The notes below the pieces were generated by a model. The model had not been told where the DNA came from. It did no database searches and saw only the letters and a list, made by a program, of their open reading frames with translations. Both the position numbers and the translations under genes were made by a program. Below are positions 1 through 5,149 of a stretch of DNA of 5,149 nucleotides, piece after piece. This DNA comes from Opitutia bacterium UBA6410. Lineage in GTDB: Bacteria > Verrucomicrobiota > Verrucomicrobiia > Opitutales > Intestinicryptomonadaceae. The first letter of the stretch is position 1. Each line of letters starts with the position of its first letter. The DNA lies in contig DJPO01000059.1 of NCBI GenBank assembly GCA_002437405.1, positions 23,403-28,551 on the forward strand. The letters run 5' to 3'.

Positions 1-45
1 ATCGCAGTTTTTCCCCAAAGCCACCGCCTAACCGGCAGTTTGACG
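1..45 (+). repeat. Right arm of family A hairpin repeat, cut by window start (copy A1)
   Basis: The first ~45 bases match the right arm of the complete A copy at 2847-2890. Shared stretches are ATCGCAGTTTTT, CCCAAAGCCACCG and GGCAGTTTGAC, with a few substitutions in between. The left arm and the GGTACGTACC centre would lie before base 1. It is followed by a B element at 56, the same order and orientation as at 2772-3135. The terminal ACAAGCCC of copy A2 is not present here, so the outer end has diverged. Confidence 0.8.
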
Positions 46-55
46 CGTTCTGAAT

Positions 56-249
56 ATTACGGCAAAATTGCGCCGCAATTTTGCGGGTTTTTTAATGCGG
101 GCTTTGCCCTTTCGAGAGGCTCTCGCCCCTCGAGCTTCCTCGCGGGGGATTACGGCAAAAGTCGCTTTGCTCCTTTTGCGGAATTGTAACGCGCAGGTTG
201 CGGCTTTGCCGCTCCTGCTGTCGAGGGGCAGTTGCCCCTCGAGCTCCCC
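56..249 (+). repeat. Family B modular multi-hairpin intergenic repeat (copy B1)
   Basis: This 194-nt element recurs at 2937-3135. From 94 to 249 it aligns without gaps to 2980-3135, with 10 differences in 156 bases. The 5-nt length difference between the copies lies entirely in a G run and a T run. It contains two related units beginning ATTACGGCAAAA (at 56 and 149). Each unit has three potential hairpins in the same order: a GGCAAAA.../...TTTTGCGG stem; a short GGC-TTT-GCC stem; and a TCGAGRGGC/GCCCCTCGA stem (112-133 and 221-242) followed by GCTYCC. Open reading frames of 60-70 codons cross it, but the substitutions between copies are mostly non-synonymous, so I treat it as non-coding. Function is unknown. 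Confidence 0.85.
62..93 (+). terminator. Intrinsic-terminator-like hairpin at the start of B1
   Basis: GCAAAATTGC (62-71) and GCAATTTTGC (75-84) form a perfect 10-bp stem with a 3-nt loop. GGG and six T follow (88-93). In the plus direction this has the form of a Rho-independent terminator and could end a plus-strand gene lying before the window. The stem is AT-rich in the middle, so its strength is uncertain. Confidence 0.6.
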
Positions 250-281
250 TTGTCGTCGGGAGGGGTGGTTGATTTAAAGAC

Positions 282-318
282 AAAAAAAGCGGGTCGCGGC
301 TGGGTTGCCGCAATCCGC
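282..318 (-). terminator. Rho-independent terminator of the esterase gene
   Basis: On the minus strand, GCGGATTGCGGC pairs with GCCGCGACCCGC: a 12-bp stem with one A-C mismatch, one G-T wobble and a 6-nt loop. It is followed directly by seven T (plus-strand A run 282-288). It begins about 20 bases beyond the esterase stop codon, where a terminator is expected. It is not part of either repeat family. Confidence 0.9.
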
Positions 319-337
319 ATTTTGTTCTTTGCCGATT

Positions 338-1177
338 TTATTGGCGCGCGTTCGCAAAGAATTTTGCGAAAAACAAGAGCTGGTAGTCTATCGCGTTGTT
401 CCAGTATGCCGCGTTGTGTACGCCCTCGCGCGTGATGTAGTCGTGGGGGACATTATAGTACAGCAGTTTCTTGTGCAGTTCTTCGTTGACTTTGTAGAAG
501 AAGTCGGAAGTTCCGCAGTCGATTATTATTTTCAGCGGGCGCGCGTTTATTTTCCCGACTATATTCATCACTGTGTGCGAGTCCCAAAGCTCCTCGTTGC
601 CTGCGTACGAGCCGAGGCTTTTGTACATATCCCAATTATACGGGAACGGTCTGATGTCCACGCCGCCGCTCATCGAACCGCACGCTCCGAACACGTCCGA
701 GCGGTTGATTCCGAGCCAAAGTCCGCCGTGTCCGCCCATGCTAAGCCCCGTGATTGCCCGCCCTTTGCGCTCGGCGATTGTCCTGTATTTCGAGTCAATC
801 TGTTTTACGAGCTCTTCCGAGACGTAGGTTTGGTAGCGCAGTTGCGGGTCTTTCGGGCTATCCCAATACCACGATGTCGCGCCGTCGGGGCACACGATTA
901 TCATCGAGTAGAGCGTTGCGAGCTGCTGGAGGTTGGGCTTGATTTTCAGCCATGACGTATTGTCGCCGCCGTATCCGTGCAGCAGGTAGAGCACGGGGAA
1001 TCTCCGCGCCGTGTCCGATTCGTAGGAGTCGGGCAAAACCACGATTGCGGGTATGCTTTTTTTCATCGCCGCGCTCGGAGCGTCGATTTTTTCGATTCCG
1101 TCGCTGTATCCGACGACTGCACAAGCGCAGAGCGCAAACGCAATCGCCGCCGTTTTCAAAATTTTGAGACTTTTCAT
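338..1177 (-). CDS. Secreted alpha/beta-hydrolase esterase (putative esterase / esterase D family)
   Basis: The 279-aa protein belongs to the putative-esterase (PF00756-like) alpha/beta hydrolases, which include tributyrin/acetyl esterases, feruloyl esterases and S-formylglutathione hydrolases. Residues 1-25 form a signal peptide: MKSLKILK, a hydrophobic stretch, then small residues. LCAC (Cys19) resembles a lipobox, but Cys at -2 is atypical, so lipid anchoring is only possible. LHGYGG (66-71) is the oxyanion-hole segment. GLSMGG (144-149) is the nucleophile elbow with Ser146. Asp225 in CGTSDFF and His254 in GVHNAAYW are the likely remaining triad members. Length fits the family. Seen: motifs and signal peptide. 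Inferred: it cleaves short acyl or carbohydrate ester substrates in the periplasm or outside the cell; the substrate cannot be read from sequence. It is monocistronic, diverges from the antiporter and ends in its own terminator (282-318). The ATG at 1177 is chosen because it starts the signal peptide; no Shine-Dalgarno sequence precedes it. Confidence 0.9.
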   Translation of the reverse strand: MKSLKILKTAAIAFALCACAVVGYSDGIEKIDAPSAAMKKSIPAIVVLPDSYESDTARRFPVLYLLHGYGGDNTSWLKIKPNLQQLATLYSMIIVCPDGATSWYWDSPKDPQLRYQTYVSEELVKQIDSKYRTIAERKGRAITGLSMGGHGGLWLGINRSDVFGACGSMSGGVDIRPFPYNWDMYKSLGSYAGNEELWDSHTVMNIVGKINARPLKIIIDCGTSDFFYKVNEELHKKLLYYNVPHDYITREGVHNAAYWNNAIDYQLLFFAKFFANARQ

Positions 1178-1276
1178 AAAATAATAGTGTACATTTCATT
1201 TTCCGCAATTATCGTCGCTAAGTAAAGATTTTTTACCGAACCGTCGGAATCGGCGGTCTTATACTCCGCAAAGACA
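1178..1276. promoter_or_regulatory. Divergent promoter spacer between esterase and antiporter
   Basis: These 99 bases must carry the start signals of both divergent genes. TATACT at 1260-1265 is a good -10-like hexamer for the antiporter, but no convincing -35 lies 16-18 bp upstream. If used, transcription would begin only a few bases before the ATG at 1277. For the esterase, TACACT (minus strand, 1186-1191) or TATTAT (1181-1186) could be a -10, with TTGCGG (1203-1208) 16 bp from the latter; these too imply a very short leader. No Shine-Dalgarno motif precedes either ATG. Hexamer assignments are weak; the intergenic role follows from gene orientation. Confidence 0.45.
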
Positions 1277-2770
1277 ATGGAATTGACGACTGAAAATATC
1301 CTGATGATTGGCTCTCTTATGCTGATTTTCAGCATAATGATTGTGAAGGCGGGCTACCGTTTCGGAGTCCCCTCCCTTTTGATATTTCTCGCGGCGGGTA
1401 TGTTTATGGGTATCGACGGGATGGGGATTTCCTTCAGCGACTATTCCAACGCCCAGTTCATCGGCATTATGTCGCTTTCGATTATCCTGTTTTCGGGCGG
1501 CGTAGACACCAGTTTCCCCGACATCAAGCCCGTAATTTTCCCGGGCATTGTGCTCGCGACTGTCGGCGTTTTGCTCACGGCGTTTTTCACGGGCGGTTTC
1601 ATTTGGGGGGCGTCTTCGCTTTTGGGAATCAATTTCTCTTTCGCCCAGTCGCTGCTTCTCTCTTCGGTTATGTCTTCGACGGACTCTGCCTCGGTATTCG
1701 CCCTCCTCCGCTCGAAGGGGCTTGCGCTGAAACAGAATCTGCGCCCGCTGCTCGAGCTCGAAAGCGGAAGCAACGACCCGATGGCGTTCCTGCTCGCCAT
1801 GGGCACGATTTCATATATGCAGGCGGGTGAATTCTCTACCGAGGTTTTGACGAATTTCGGGATTCAAATCGCCGTCGGTATTCTCGTCGGTTTTCTCTCC
1901 GCCAAAATCATTGTGTGGGTTGTCAACCACATAAATTTGTCGAACCAATCCCTCTATTCGGTCTTCATTTTCGCGTGCGTGCTCTTTGTGTATTCCGTAA
2001 CCGACGCCCTGCGCGGCAACGGCTATCTGGCGGTCTATTTGGCGGGGCTTTTCGTCGGCAACAGCAAGATGATTCACAGGCGCAACATAACGCGCTTCTT
2101 CGACGACTTCACTTGGCTTTGGCAGATTGTGATGTTCCTTACGCTCGGGTTGCTGGTCAATCCCAACGAGCTTTTGCCCGTGGCGGGTATGGGGCTTGCG
2201 ATAGGCGTATTTATGATAGTTCTGGGGCGTCCGCTTAGTGTGGTGATTTGCCTTGCGCCGTTCCGAAAGTTTACGCGCGACGCTGTCAAGTACGTTTCGT
2301 GGGTCGGGTTGCGCGGCGCAGTCCCGATTGTCTTCGCGACCTATCTTTTGACGTACGAAGTCCCCGAGGCGCGCACGATGTTCAACATAGTATTTTTCAT
2401 AACGATTCTCTCGCTTGTCGTGCAGGGTATGACGGTAACGTCGATGGCGCGCTGGCTCGGCGTTGACGACAAGACCCCCGCGGACGCGACTTCCTTCGGC
2501 GTCGAGCTGCCCGAGGAGATAAAATCTGCGATGGCGGAAATCGAGGTGACACCCGACATTTTGGCGGGCGGAGACACGTTGGCGAGTTTCAAGTTGCCCG
2601 AGCACACGTTGGTGATGATGGTAAGAAGGGGCGCATCGTTTTTCATTCCCAAGGGAGGAACGAAGTTATTGGCGGGCGACAAGCTGTTGGTGATAAGCGA
2701 CAAGGACGAAGACTTGAAGTCCGCATTCTCTAAGATGGGGATAACCCAATTTACGTGGGACAAACGGTAG
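1277..2770 (+). CDS. nhaP2: K+/H+ antiporter, CPA1/NhaP2 type with C-terminal TrkA-C-like domain
   Basis: The 497-aa inner-membrane protein resembles the CvrA/NhaP2 potassium/proton antiporters of the CPA1 family, which expel cytoplasmic cations in exchange for protons. Residues ~5-395 are a polytopic Na+/H+-exchanger domain with about a dozen hydrophobic segments. The opening (RFGVPSLLIFLAAGMFMG, 28-45), SSTDSASVF (133-141), LELESGSNDPMA (159-170) and GLRGAVP (344-350, with Arg346) are diagnostic. Asn166-Asp167 is the ND pair typical of electroneutral exchangers. After residue ~400 the chain is soluble. Residues ~425-490 (TLASFKLPEHTLVMMVRRG, then LLAGDKLLVIS) look like a TrkA-C (RCK-C) regulatory domain that senses a ligand. 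At 497 aa it is shorter than E. coli CvrA (about 578 aa), probably lacking the extra C-terminal part. Ion choice (K+ or Na+) is inferred from family. The ATG at 1277 fits family N-termini; hairpin repeat A2 begins right after its stop. Confidence 0.9.
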   Translation: MELTTENILMIGSLMLIFSIMIVKAGYRFGVPSLLIFLAAGMFMGIDGMGISFSDYSNAQFIGIMSLSIILFSGGVDTSFPDIKPVIFPGIVLATVGVLLTAFFTGGFIWGASSLLGINFSFAQSLLLSSVMSSTDSASVFALLRSKGLALKQNLRPLLELESGSNDPMAFLLAMGTISYMQAGEFSTEVLTNFGIQIAVGILVGFLSAKIIVWVVNHINLSNQSLYSVFIFACVLFVYSVTDALRGNGYLAVYLAGLFVGNSKMIHRRNITRFFDDFTWLWQIVMFLTLGLLVNPNELLPVAGMGLAIGVFMIVLGRPLSVVICLAPFRKFTRDAVKYVSWVGLRGAVPIVFATYLLTYEVPEARTMFNIVFFITILSLVVQGMTVTSMARWLGVDDKTPADATSFGVELPEEIKSAMAEIEVTPDILAGGDTLASFKLPEHTLVMMVRRGASFFIPKGGTKLLAGDKLLVISDKDEDLKSAFSKMGITQFTWDKR

Positions 2771-2771
2771 C

Positions 2772-2896
2772 GGGCTTGTGAAACTACCGCCCAAACGGCG
2801 TTTCGGGAAAAAACTGCAATGGGTACGTACCTTTAGTACGCACGCCATCGCAGTTTTTTCCCAAAGCCACCGTTTTGACGGCAGTTTGACAAGCCC
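2772..2896 (+). repeat. Family A long imperfect hairpin repeat, complete copy (A2)
   Basis: A 125-nt imperfect palindrome begins two bases after the antiporter stop codon. GGGCTTGT (2772-2779) pairs with ACAAGCCC (2889-2896). The arms continue through ACGGCG/CCACCG and GGGAAAAAACTGC/GCAGTTTTTTCCC, up to a central GGTACGTACC (itself palindromic) facing GTACGCACGCC across a short CTTTA loop. Positions 2795-2873 align without gaps to 5024-5102. Between these two copies the central ~35 bases are nearly invariant, while the mid-stem differs by paired, compensating substitutions. There is no long T run after it, so it is not a standard intrinsic terminator by itself. The 8-bp perfect terminal inverted repeat recalls small non-autonomous mobile elements, but I see no flanking target duplication. 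Confidence 0.9.
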
Positions 2897-2898
2897 TG

Positions 2899-2919
2899 TC
2901 GAGGGGCGCTGCCCCTCGA
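2899..2919 (+). repeat. Isolated third-hairpin module of family B in the A2-B2 linker
   Basis: TCGAGGGGC (2899-2907) and GCCCCTCGA (2911-2919) form a perfect 9-bp stem with loop GCT, followed by GCTCCCC. This is the same module that ends each B unit (112-133, 221-242, 2998-3019, 3107-3128). It looks like the remnant of an extra, otherwise deleted B unit between A2 and B2. Confidence 0.75.
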
Positions 2920-2936
2920 GCTCCCCTATTGGGTAG

Positions 2937-3135
2937 ATTACGGCAAAATTGCTGCGCAATTTTGCGGGGGTTTTTTTTTAATGCGGGCTTTGCCCTTTCG
3001 AGAGGCTCTCGCCCCTCGAGCTCCCTCGCGGAAGATTACGGCAAAAGTCGCTTTGCTCCTTTTGCGGAATCGTAGCGCGCAGGTCGCGGCTTTGCCGCTC
3101 CTGCTGTCGAAGGGCTTTCGCCCCTCGAGCTCCCC
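2937..3135 (+). repeat. Family B modular multi-hairpin intergenic repeat (copy B2)
   Basis: This 199-nt second copy of the element at 56-249 has the same orientation and the same two-unit, three-hairpin design. The TCGAG-type hairpins start at 2998 and 3107, exactly 109 nt apart as in B1 (112 and 221). The hairpin at 3107-3128 has one A-C mismatch and that at 2998-3019 has another, whereas the one at 221-242 is perfect. It lies about 40 bases after hairpin A2, between the antiporter and the PIG-L gene. Confidence 0.85.
2943..2979 (+). terminator. Intrinsic-terminator-like hairpin of B2, probable terminator for the antiporter
   Basis: GCAAAATTGC (2943-2952) and GCAATTTTGC (2956-2965) form a perfect 10-bp stem with loop TGC. 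GGGGG and nine T (2971-2979) follow. It is oriented to stop plus-strand transcripts coming from the antiporter, whose stop codon is about 170 nt upstream. The stem is identical to that at 62-84 while the loop, G run and T run differ. Confidence 0.65.
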
Positions 3136-3280
3136 CCTCGCGGGGTGGGTTATTTGTTTTGCGCGGTTTTTACTATTTTGACCTTTGTTTGAATTTAAAT
3201 GAAATATCCGCCGATTTTCGCAGTTTGTCTTTAAAATTGGGTTGAATCATTTTGCCGCTTGTTTAAACATTCGCGGCGAA
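3136..3280 (+). promoter_or_regulatory. AT-rich leader and possible promoter of the PIG-L/nagB pair
   Basis: After B2 the composition turns AT-rich. TTGACC at 3178-3183 is a fair -35 element, with AAATAT at 3202-3207 (18-bp spacing) as a possible -10. TAAAAT at 3232-3237 is another -10-like hexamer without a good -35. A promoter is expected here because the B2 terminator precedes the gene. No Shine-Dalgarno sequence, riboswitch-like fold or clear operator was recognised. Confidence 0.4.
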
Positions 3281-4189
3281 ATGAATAACTATTTTGAATA
3301 TGTCCAAAAGCTCTCCGCCCTCTTTGCCGAAGCGGAGAAAATTCCCCTCGGCGCGGCGTCGATGCGCTCCGCGACTTTCGCCGACTCCTTTGTAGCCGAC
3401 ACCGAAACTTTCGAAAAAACCTGCGCCCCGAAGTATCTCGAGTTGAACCGCAAAGCCCTTATTTTTGCCCCGCACCCCGACGACGAATCCATGTCGGGCG
3501 CGTTGGCGTTGCGTTTTATGCGCGAATGCGGTTTTGCCGTCGACGATGTCGCCGTGACTCTCGGCTCGAACAAAGCCCGCCGCGCTGGCAGGCGCTCCGA
3601 GCTTTCCGAGTGCTGCAGGCGTCTTTCGTGGGGGTTGCACATTTGCGGAAACGGCGAGGGCTTCGACAATATCCGCCCCGAATTTCAGGGCTCGGACGCG
3701 TGGCGCGTTTGTGTCCGCGAAATTGCCGACATCATTTCCGCCGAAAACCCCGCCGCGATTTTCGCCCCCCACAAGGACGACTGGAACAAGACCCACTGCG
3801 GCGTATCGCTGTTGGTTTCCGACGCCCTCGACTTGCTCGGCGAGTCCTACAAGGGGCTTGTTTTCGAGACTGAATACTGGGGCGCGATGTCTTCGCCCAA
3901 CCTAATGGTCGAAGTCCCCGCCGACATTTTGGCTGCGCAAATCGAGGCGACCAGCTGCCATACCAAGGAGGTCGAGCGCAATCCCTACCACGTCAGGATT
4001 CCCTCGTGGATGTCCGACAATGTCCGCAGGGGCGGCGAGCTTGTCGGCGGGCAGGGCGGCGCGGTTCCTTCTTTCGATTTCGCCGTTTTGTTCGGGGCGA
4101 AAATCCCGACTTCCGAAGGGCGCAGGGACGCCTTCAAGGGTCTCTTCCTCCCCGCTTCGGTCAATGCGTCCACGTTATTTGCAAAATAA
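3281..4189 (+). CDS. PIG-L/LmbE family N-acetylglucosaminyl-type deacetylase
   Basis: The 302-aa cytoplasmic protein belongs to the PIG-L (LmbE-like) zinc deacetylases, which remove N-acetyl groups from GlcNAc-containing substrates. APHPDDE (63-69) carries the zinc ligands His65 and Asp68, with Asp67 the probable general base. The segment from His164 to His172 (PHKDDWNKTH) ends in the expected third zinc ligand His172. Before the motif is an ~60-residue, partly helical N-terminal extension not typical of minimal family members. The ORF is open up to a TTG at 3242 (13 extra codons); I prefer the ATG at 3281, as neither has a ribosome-binding site and the extra residues look unstructured. It lies 12 bp before nagB in the same direction, so an operon is likely. 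Proteins with a NagB domain fused to a PIG-L domain exist in other bacteria, supporting a shared pathway. A role as an unconventional deacetylase of a GlcNAc-phosphate or related sugar is inference. Confidence 0.85.
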   Translation: MNNYFEYVQKLSALFAEAEKIPLGAASMRSATFADSFVADTETFEKTCAPKYLELNRKALIFAPHPDDESMSGALALRFMRECGFAVDDVAVTLGSNKARRAGRRSELSECCRRLSWGLHICGNGEGFDNIRPEFQGSDAWRVCVREIADIISAENPAAIFAPHKDDWNKTHCGVSLLVSDALDLLGESYKGLVFETEYWGAMSSPNLMVEVPADILAAQIEATSCHTKEVERNPYHVRIPSWMSDNVRRGGELVGGQGGAVPSFDFAVLFGAKIPTSEGRRDAFKGLFLPASVNASTLFAK

Positions 4190-4201
4190 AAAAATACTAC
4201 T

Positions 4202-4975
4202 ATGGAAATCATAATATCCCCCAATCCCGAAATAGCCTCCCGCAGGGCGGCGGAAGTAATCAAAGAGCAGCTTTTGCGCAAGCGCGCCAGCGTGCTCGGG
4301 CTCGCCACTGGCGGCACGGTTGTAGGTCTTTACGGCGAGCTTGTCAAAATGTACAAAGCGGGCGAAATCTCCTTTAAAAAAGTGTCGTCGTTCAATCTCG
4401 ACGAGTATGTCGGGCTCTCCCCCGACGACCCGAATTCGTACCACACTTTTATGGCGGAAAATTTCTTTTCCAAAATCGACATCGACCGCTCGAACACCCA
4501 TATCCCGAACGGCCGCGCCGAAAATATCCGCGCCTATTGCACGCAGTACGAAAACAGAATTCGCCAGTTTGGCGGAATCGACCTGCAGTTGCTGGGAATC
4601 GGTTCGGACGGGCACATCGGCTTTAACGAACCCGGTTCCTCAATCGGTTCGCGCACGCGCATAAAAACGCTCACCGAAAAGACCCGTTCGGACAATGCAA
4701 GATTCTTCGGCGGCGACATCGAAAAAGTCCCCGTTCACGCAATCACGATGGGCATTGCCACGATTCTCGACGCGCGCGAAATCGTGTTGCTGGCGTTCGG
4801 CGAGGGCAAGGCGGAGGCTGTCGCGAAGATGGCTGAGGGCGGCATAAGTTCGATGTTCCCCGCGAGTGCCCTACAGCTCCACCCGAACGTAAAGGTATTT
4901 TTGGACGAAGCTGCCGCGGGCAAGCTCACCAACCGCGACTATTACGAATACGCCTACACCAAAAAAACTTTTTAA
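4202..4975 (+). CDS. nagB: Glucosamine-6-phosphate deaminase
   Basis: The 257-aa cytoplasmic enzyme converts glucosamine-6-phosphate to fructose-6-phosphate and ammonia, feeding amino sugars into glycolysis. Its length fits the family (E. coli NagB, 266 aa). LATGGT (34-39) is the phosphate-binding segment. FNLDEYVGL (64-72) holds Asp67, and GIGSDGHIGFNEP (132-144) holds Asp136, His138 and Glu143; these correspond to E. coli catalytic Asp72, Asp141, His143 and Glu148. SRTRIKTLT (150-158) is conserved, including counterparts of E. coli allosteric residues Arg158, Lys160 and Thr161; Ser146 matches Ser151. Activation by GlcNAc-6-phosphate is therefore possible, though the C-terminus differs. The gene follows the PIG-L deacetylase by 12 bp, and translation starts after an A-rich stretch without a Shine-Dalgarno motif. 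No nagA is visible, so the upstream gene may supply the preceding deacetylation. Hairpin A3 begins about 40 bases after the stop. Confidence 0.96.
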   Translation: MEIIISPNPEIASRRAAEVIKEQLLRKRASVLGLATGGTVVGLYGELVKMYKAGEISFKKVSSFNLDEYVGLSPDDPNSYHTFMAENFFSKIDIDRSNTHIPNGRAENIRAYCTQYENRIRQFGGIDLQLLGIGSDGHIGFNEPGSSIGSRTRIKTLTEKTRSDNARFFGGDIEKVPVHAITMGIATILDAREIVLLAFGEGKAEAVAKMAEGGISSMFPASALQLHPNVKVFLDEAAAGKLTNRDYYEYAYTKKTF

Positions 4976-5013
4976 TTGGTTCCAGTGCGGGAGGTTTTTT
5001 GGGCGCGTGAAAT

Positions 5014-5122
5014 CGGGCTTGATACGGCGTTTCGGATTGAAACCGCAATGGGTACGTACCTTAAGTACGCACGCCATCGCGTTTTCAATCCAAAGCCACC
5101 GTCTGAACGTAGCCAAAACCCG
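5014..5122 (+). repeat. Family A long imperfect hairpin repeat, complete copy (A3)
   Basis: The third A copy lies just downstream of nagB. ACGGCGTTTCGGATTGAAAC (5024-5043) pairs with GTTTTCAATCCAAAGCCACC (5081-5100), with a 2-nt bulge and one mismatch. The near-invariant centre, GGTACGTACC then TTAA then GTACGCACGCC, lies between them. The outer ends CGGGCTTG and CAAAACCCG pair less regularly. Relative to A2, about 16 bases of the outer left arm are missing. The 27 bases after it end in GGGGATT, the sequence that precedes ACGG at the second B unit, so a B element may start at the window edge. Confidence 0.85.
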
Positions 5123-5149
5123 AAACCGTGGGGCAATTGGGAGGGGATT

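Noticed and set aside
56..249. Repeats as a CRISPR array
   Set aside because: There are no regularly spaced short direct repeats with unique spacers; the repeated parts are hairpins inside two related units, and both copies of the whole element are nearly identical.
1235..1257. Imperfect CCG/CGG dyad in the divergent spacer as an operator
   Set aside because: The arms match over only a few bases and there is no second copy; it cannot be told from chance.
1811..2605. 264-codon minus-strand ORF inside the antiporter gene
   Set aside because: It is antisense to a well-supported gene, has low-complexity charged composition with no recognisable domain, and is explained by the codon bias of the plus-strand gene.
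2772..2896. A2 as a classic Rho-independent terminator
   Set aside because: The hairpin is far longer than usual and no T run follows the right arm; the better terminator is in B2 at 2943-2979.
2666..2959. Minus-strand ORF over A2 sharing the peptide MACVLKVRTHC with another over A3 (4871-5116)
   Set aside because: The shared peptide is just the invariant centre of repeat A. The flanking differences are compensatory in the stem rather than synonymous, and the ORFs run antisense into the antiporter and nagB genes.
2981..3181. A 66-codon plus-strand ORF in B2, with a similar 69-codon ORF at 68-277 in B1, as a conserved small protein family
   Set aside because: Seven of the eight codons that differ between the copies over the shared gap-free part are non-synonymous, the C-termini diverge, and the conserved features are hairpins. 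Similarity follows from DNA repeat identity.

Overview
The window (about 5.1 kb, moderately GC-rich) comes from a bacterial chromosome. It has four complete genes and, between the transcription units, unusually elaborate repeated hairpin DNA. None of the four start codons has a convincing Shine-Dalgarno sequence, and the sequence just upstream is A/T-rich in two cases. Together with the house-keeping and glycan-related content, this loosely suggests a Gram-negative lineage of the Verrucomicrobiota/PVC or Bacteroidota type. That placement is inference from style only; no marker gene is present.

Layout: positions 1-337 are intergenic. They hold the right arm of a long hairpin repeat (family A), a multi-hairpin repeat (family B, 56-249), and a clear intrinsic terminator (282-318) for the minus-strand gene that follows. 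A secreted alpha/beta-hydrolase esterase lies at 338-1177 (minus). A 99-bp divergent spacer separates it from a K+/H+ (CPA1/NhaP2-type) antiporter at 1277-2770 (plus). Positions 2771-3280 hold a complete A hairpin (2772-2896), a small linker hairpin, a complete B element (2937-3135) with a built-in terminator, and an AT-rich leader. A PIG-L/LmbE-type deacetylase (3281-4189) and glucosamine-6-phosphate deaminase NagB (4202-4975) follow, 12 bp apart and probably co-transcribed. A third A copy (5014-5122) lies just after nagB, and the window ends shortly after it.

Functionally, the PIG-L/NagB pair looks like an amino-sugar catabolic step: removal of an N-acetyl group, then deamination/isomerisation of glucosamine-6-phosphate to fructose-6-phosphate. 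The esterase and antiporter are independent: one probably acts on acylated substrates outside the cytoplasm, the other on cytoplasmic K+/pH balance.

The most interesting material is non-coding. The two complete A copies differ at 12 of 79 aligned positions, and ten of those differences form five compensatory base-pair changes across the hairpin stem. This is direct evidence that the fold is maintained. Family B is built of two related units of about 100 nt, each with the same succession of three hairpins, and the copies are about 94% identical over 156 gap-free bases. Where both are visible, A precedes B in the same orientation, and A sits immediately downstream of stop codons. These look like members of a dispersed structured intergenic family, possibly terminator-bearing or mobile.
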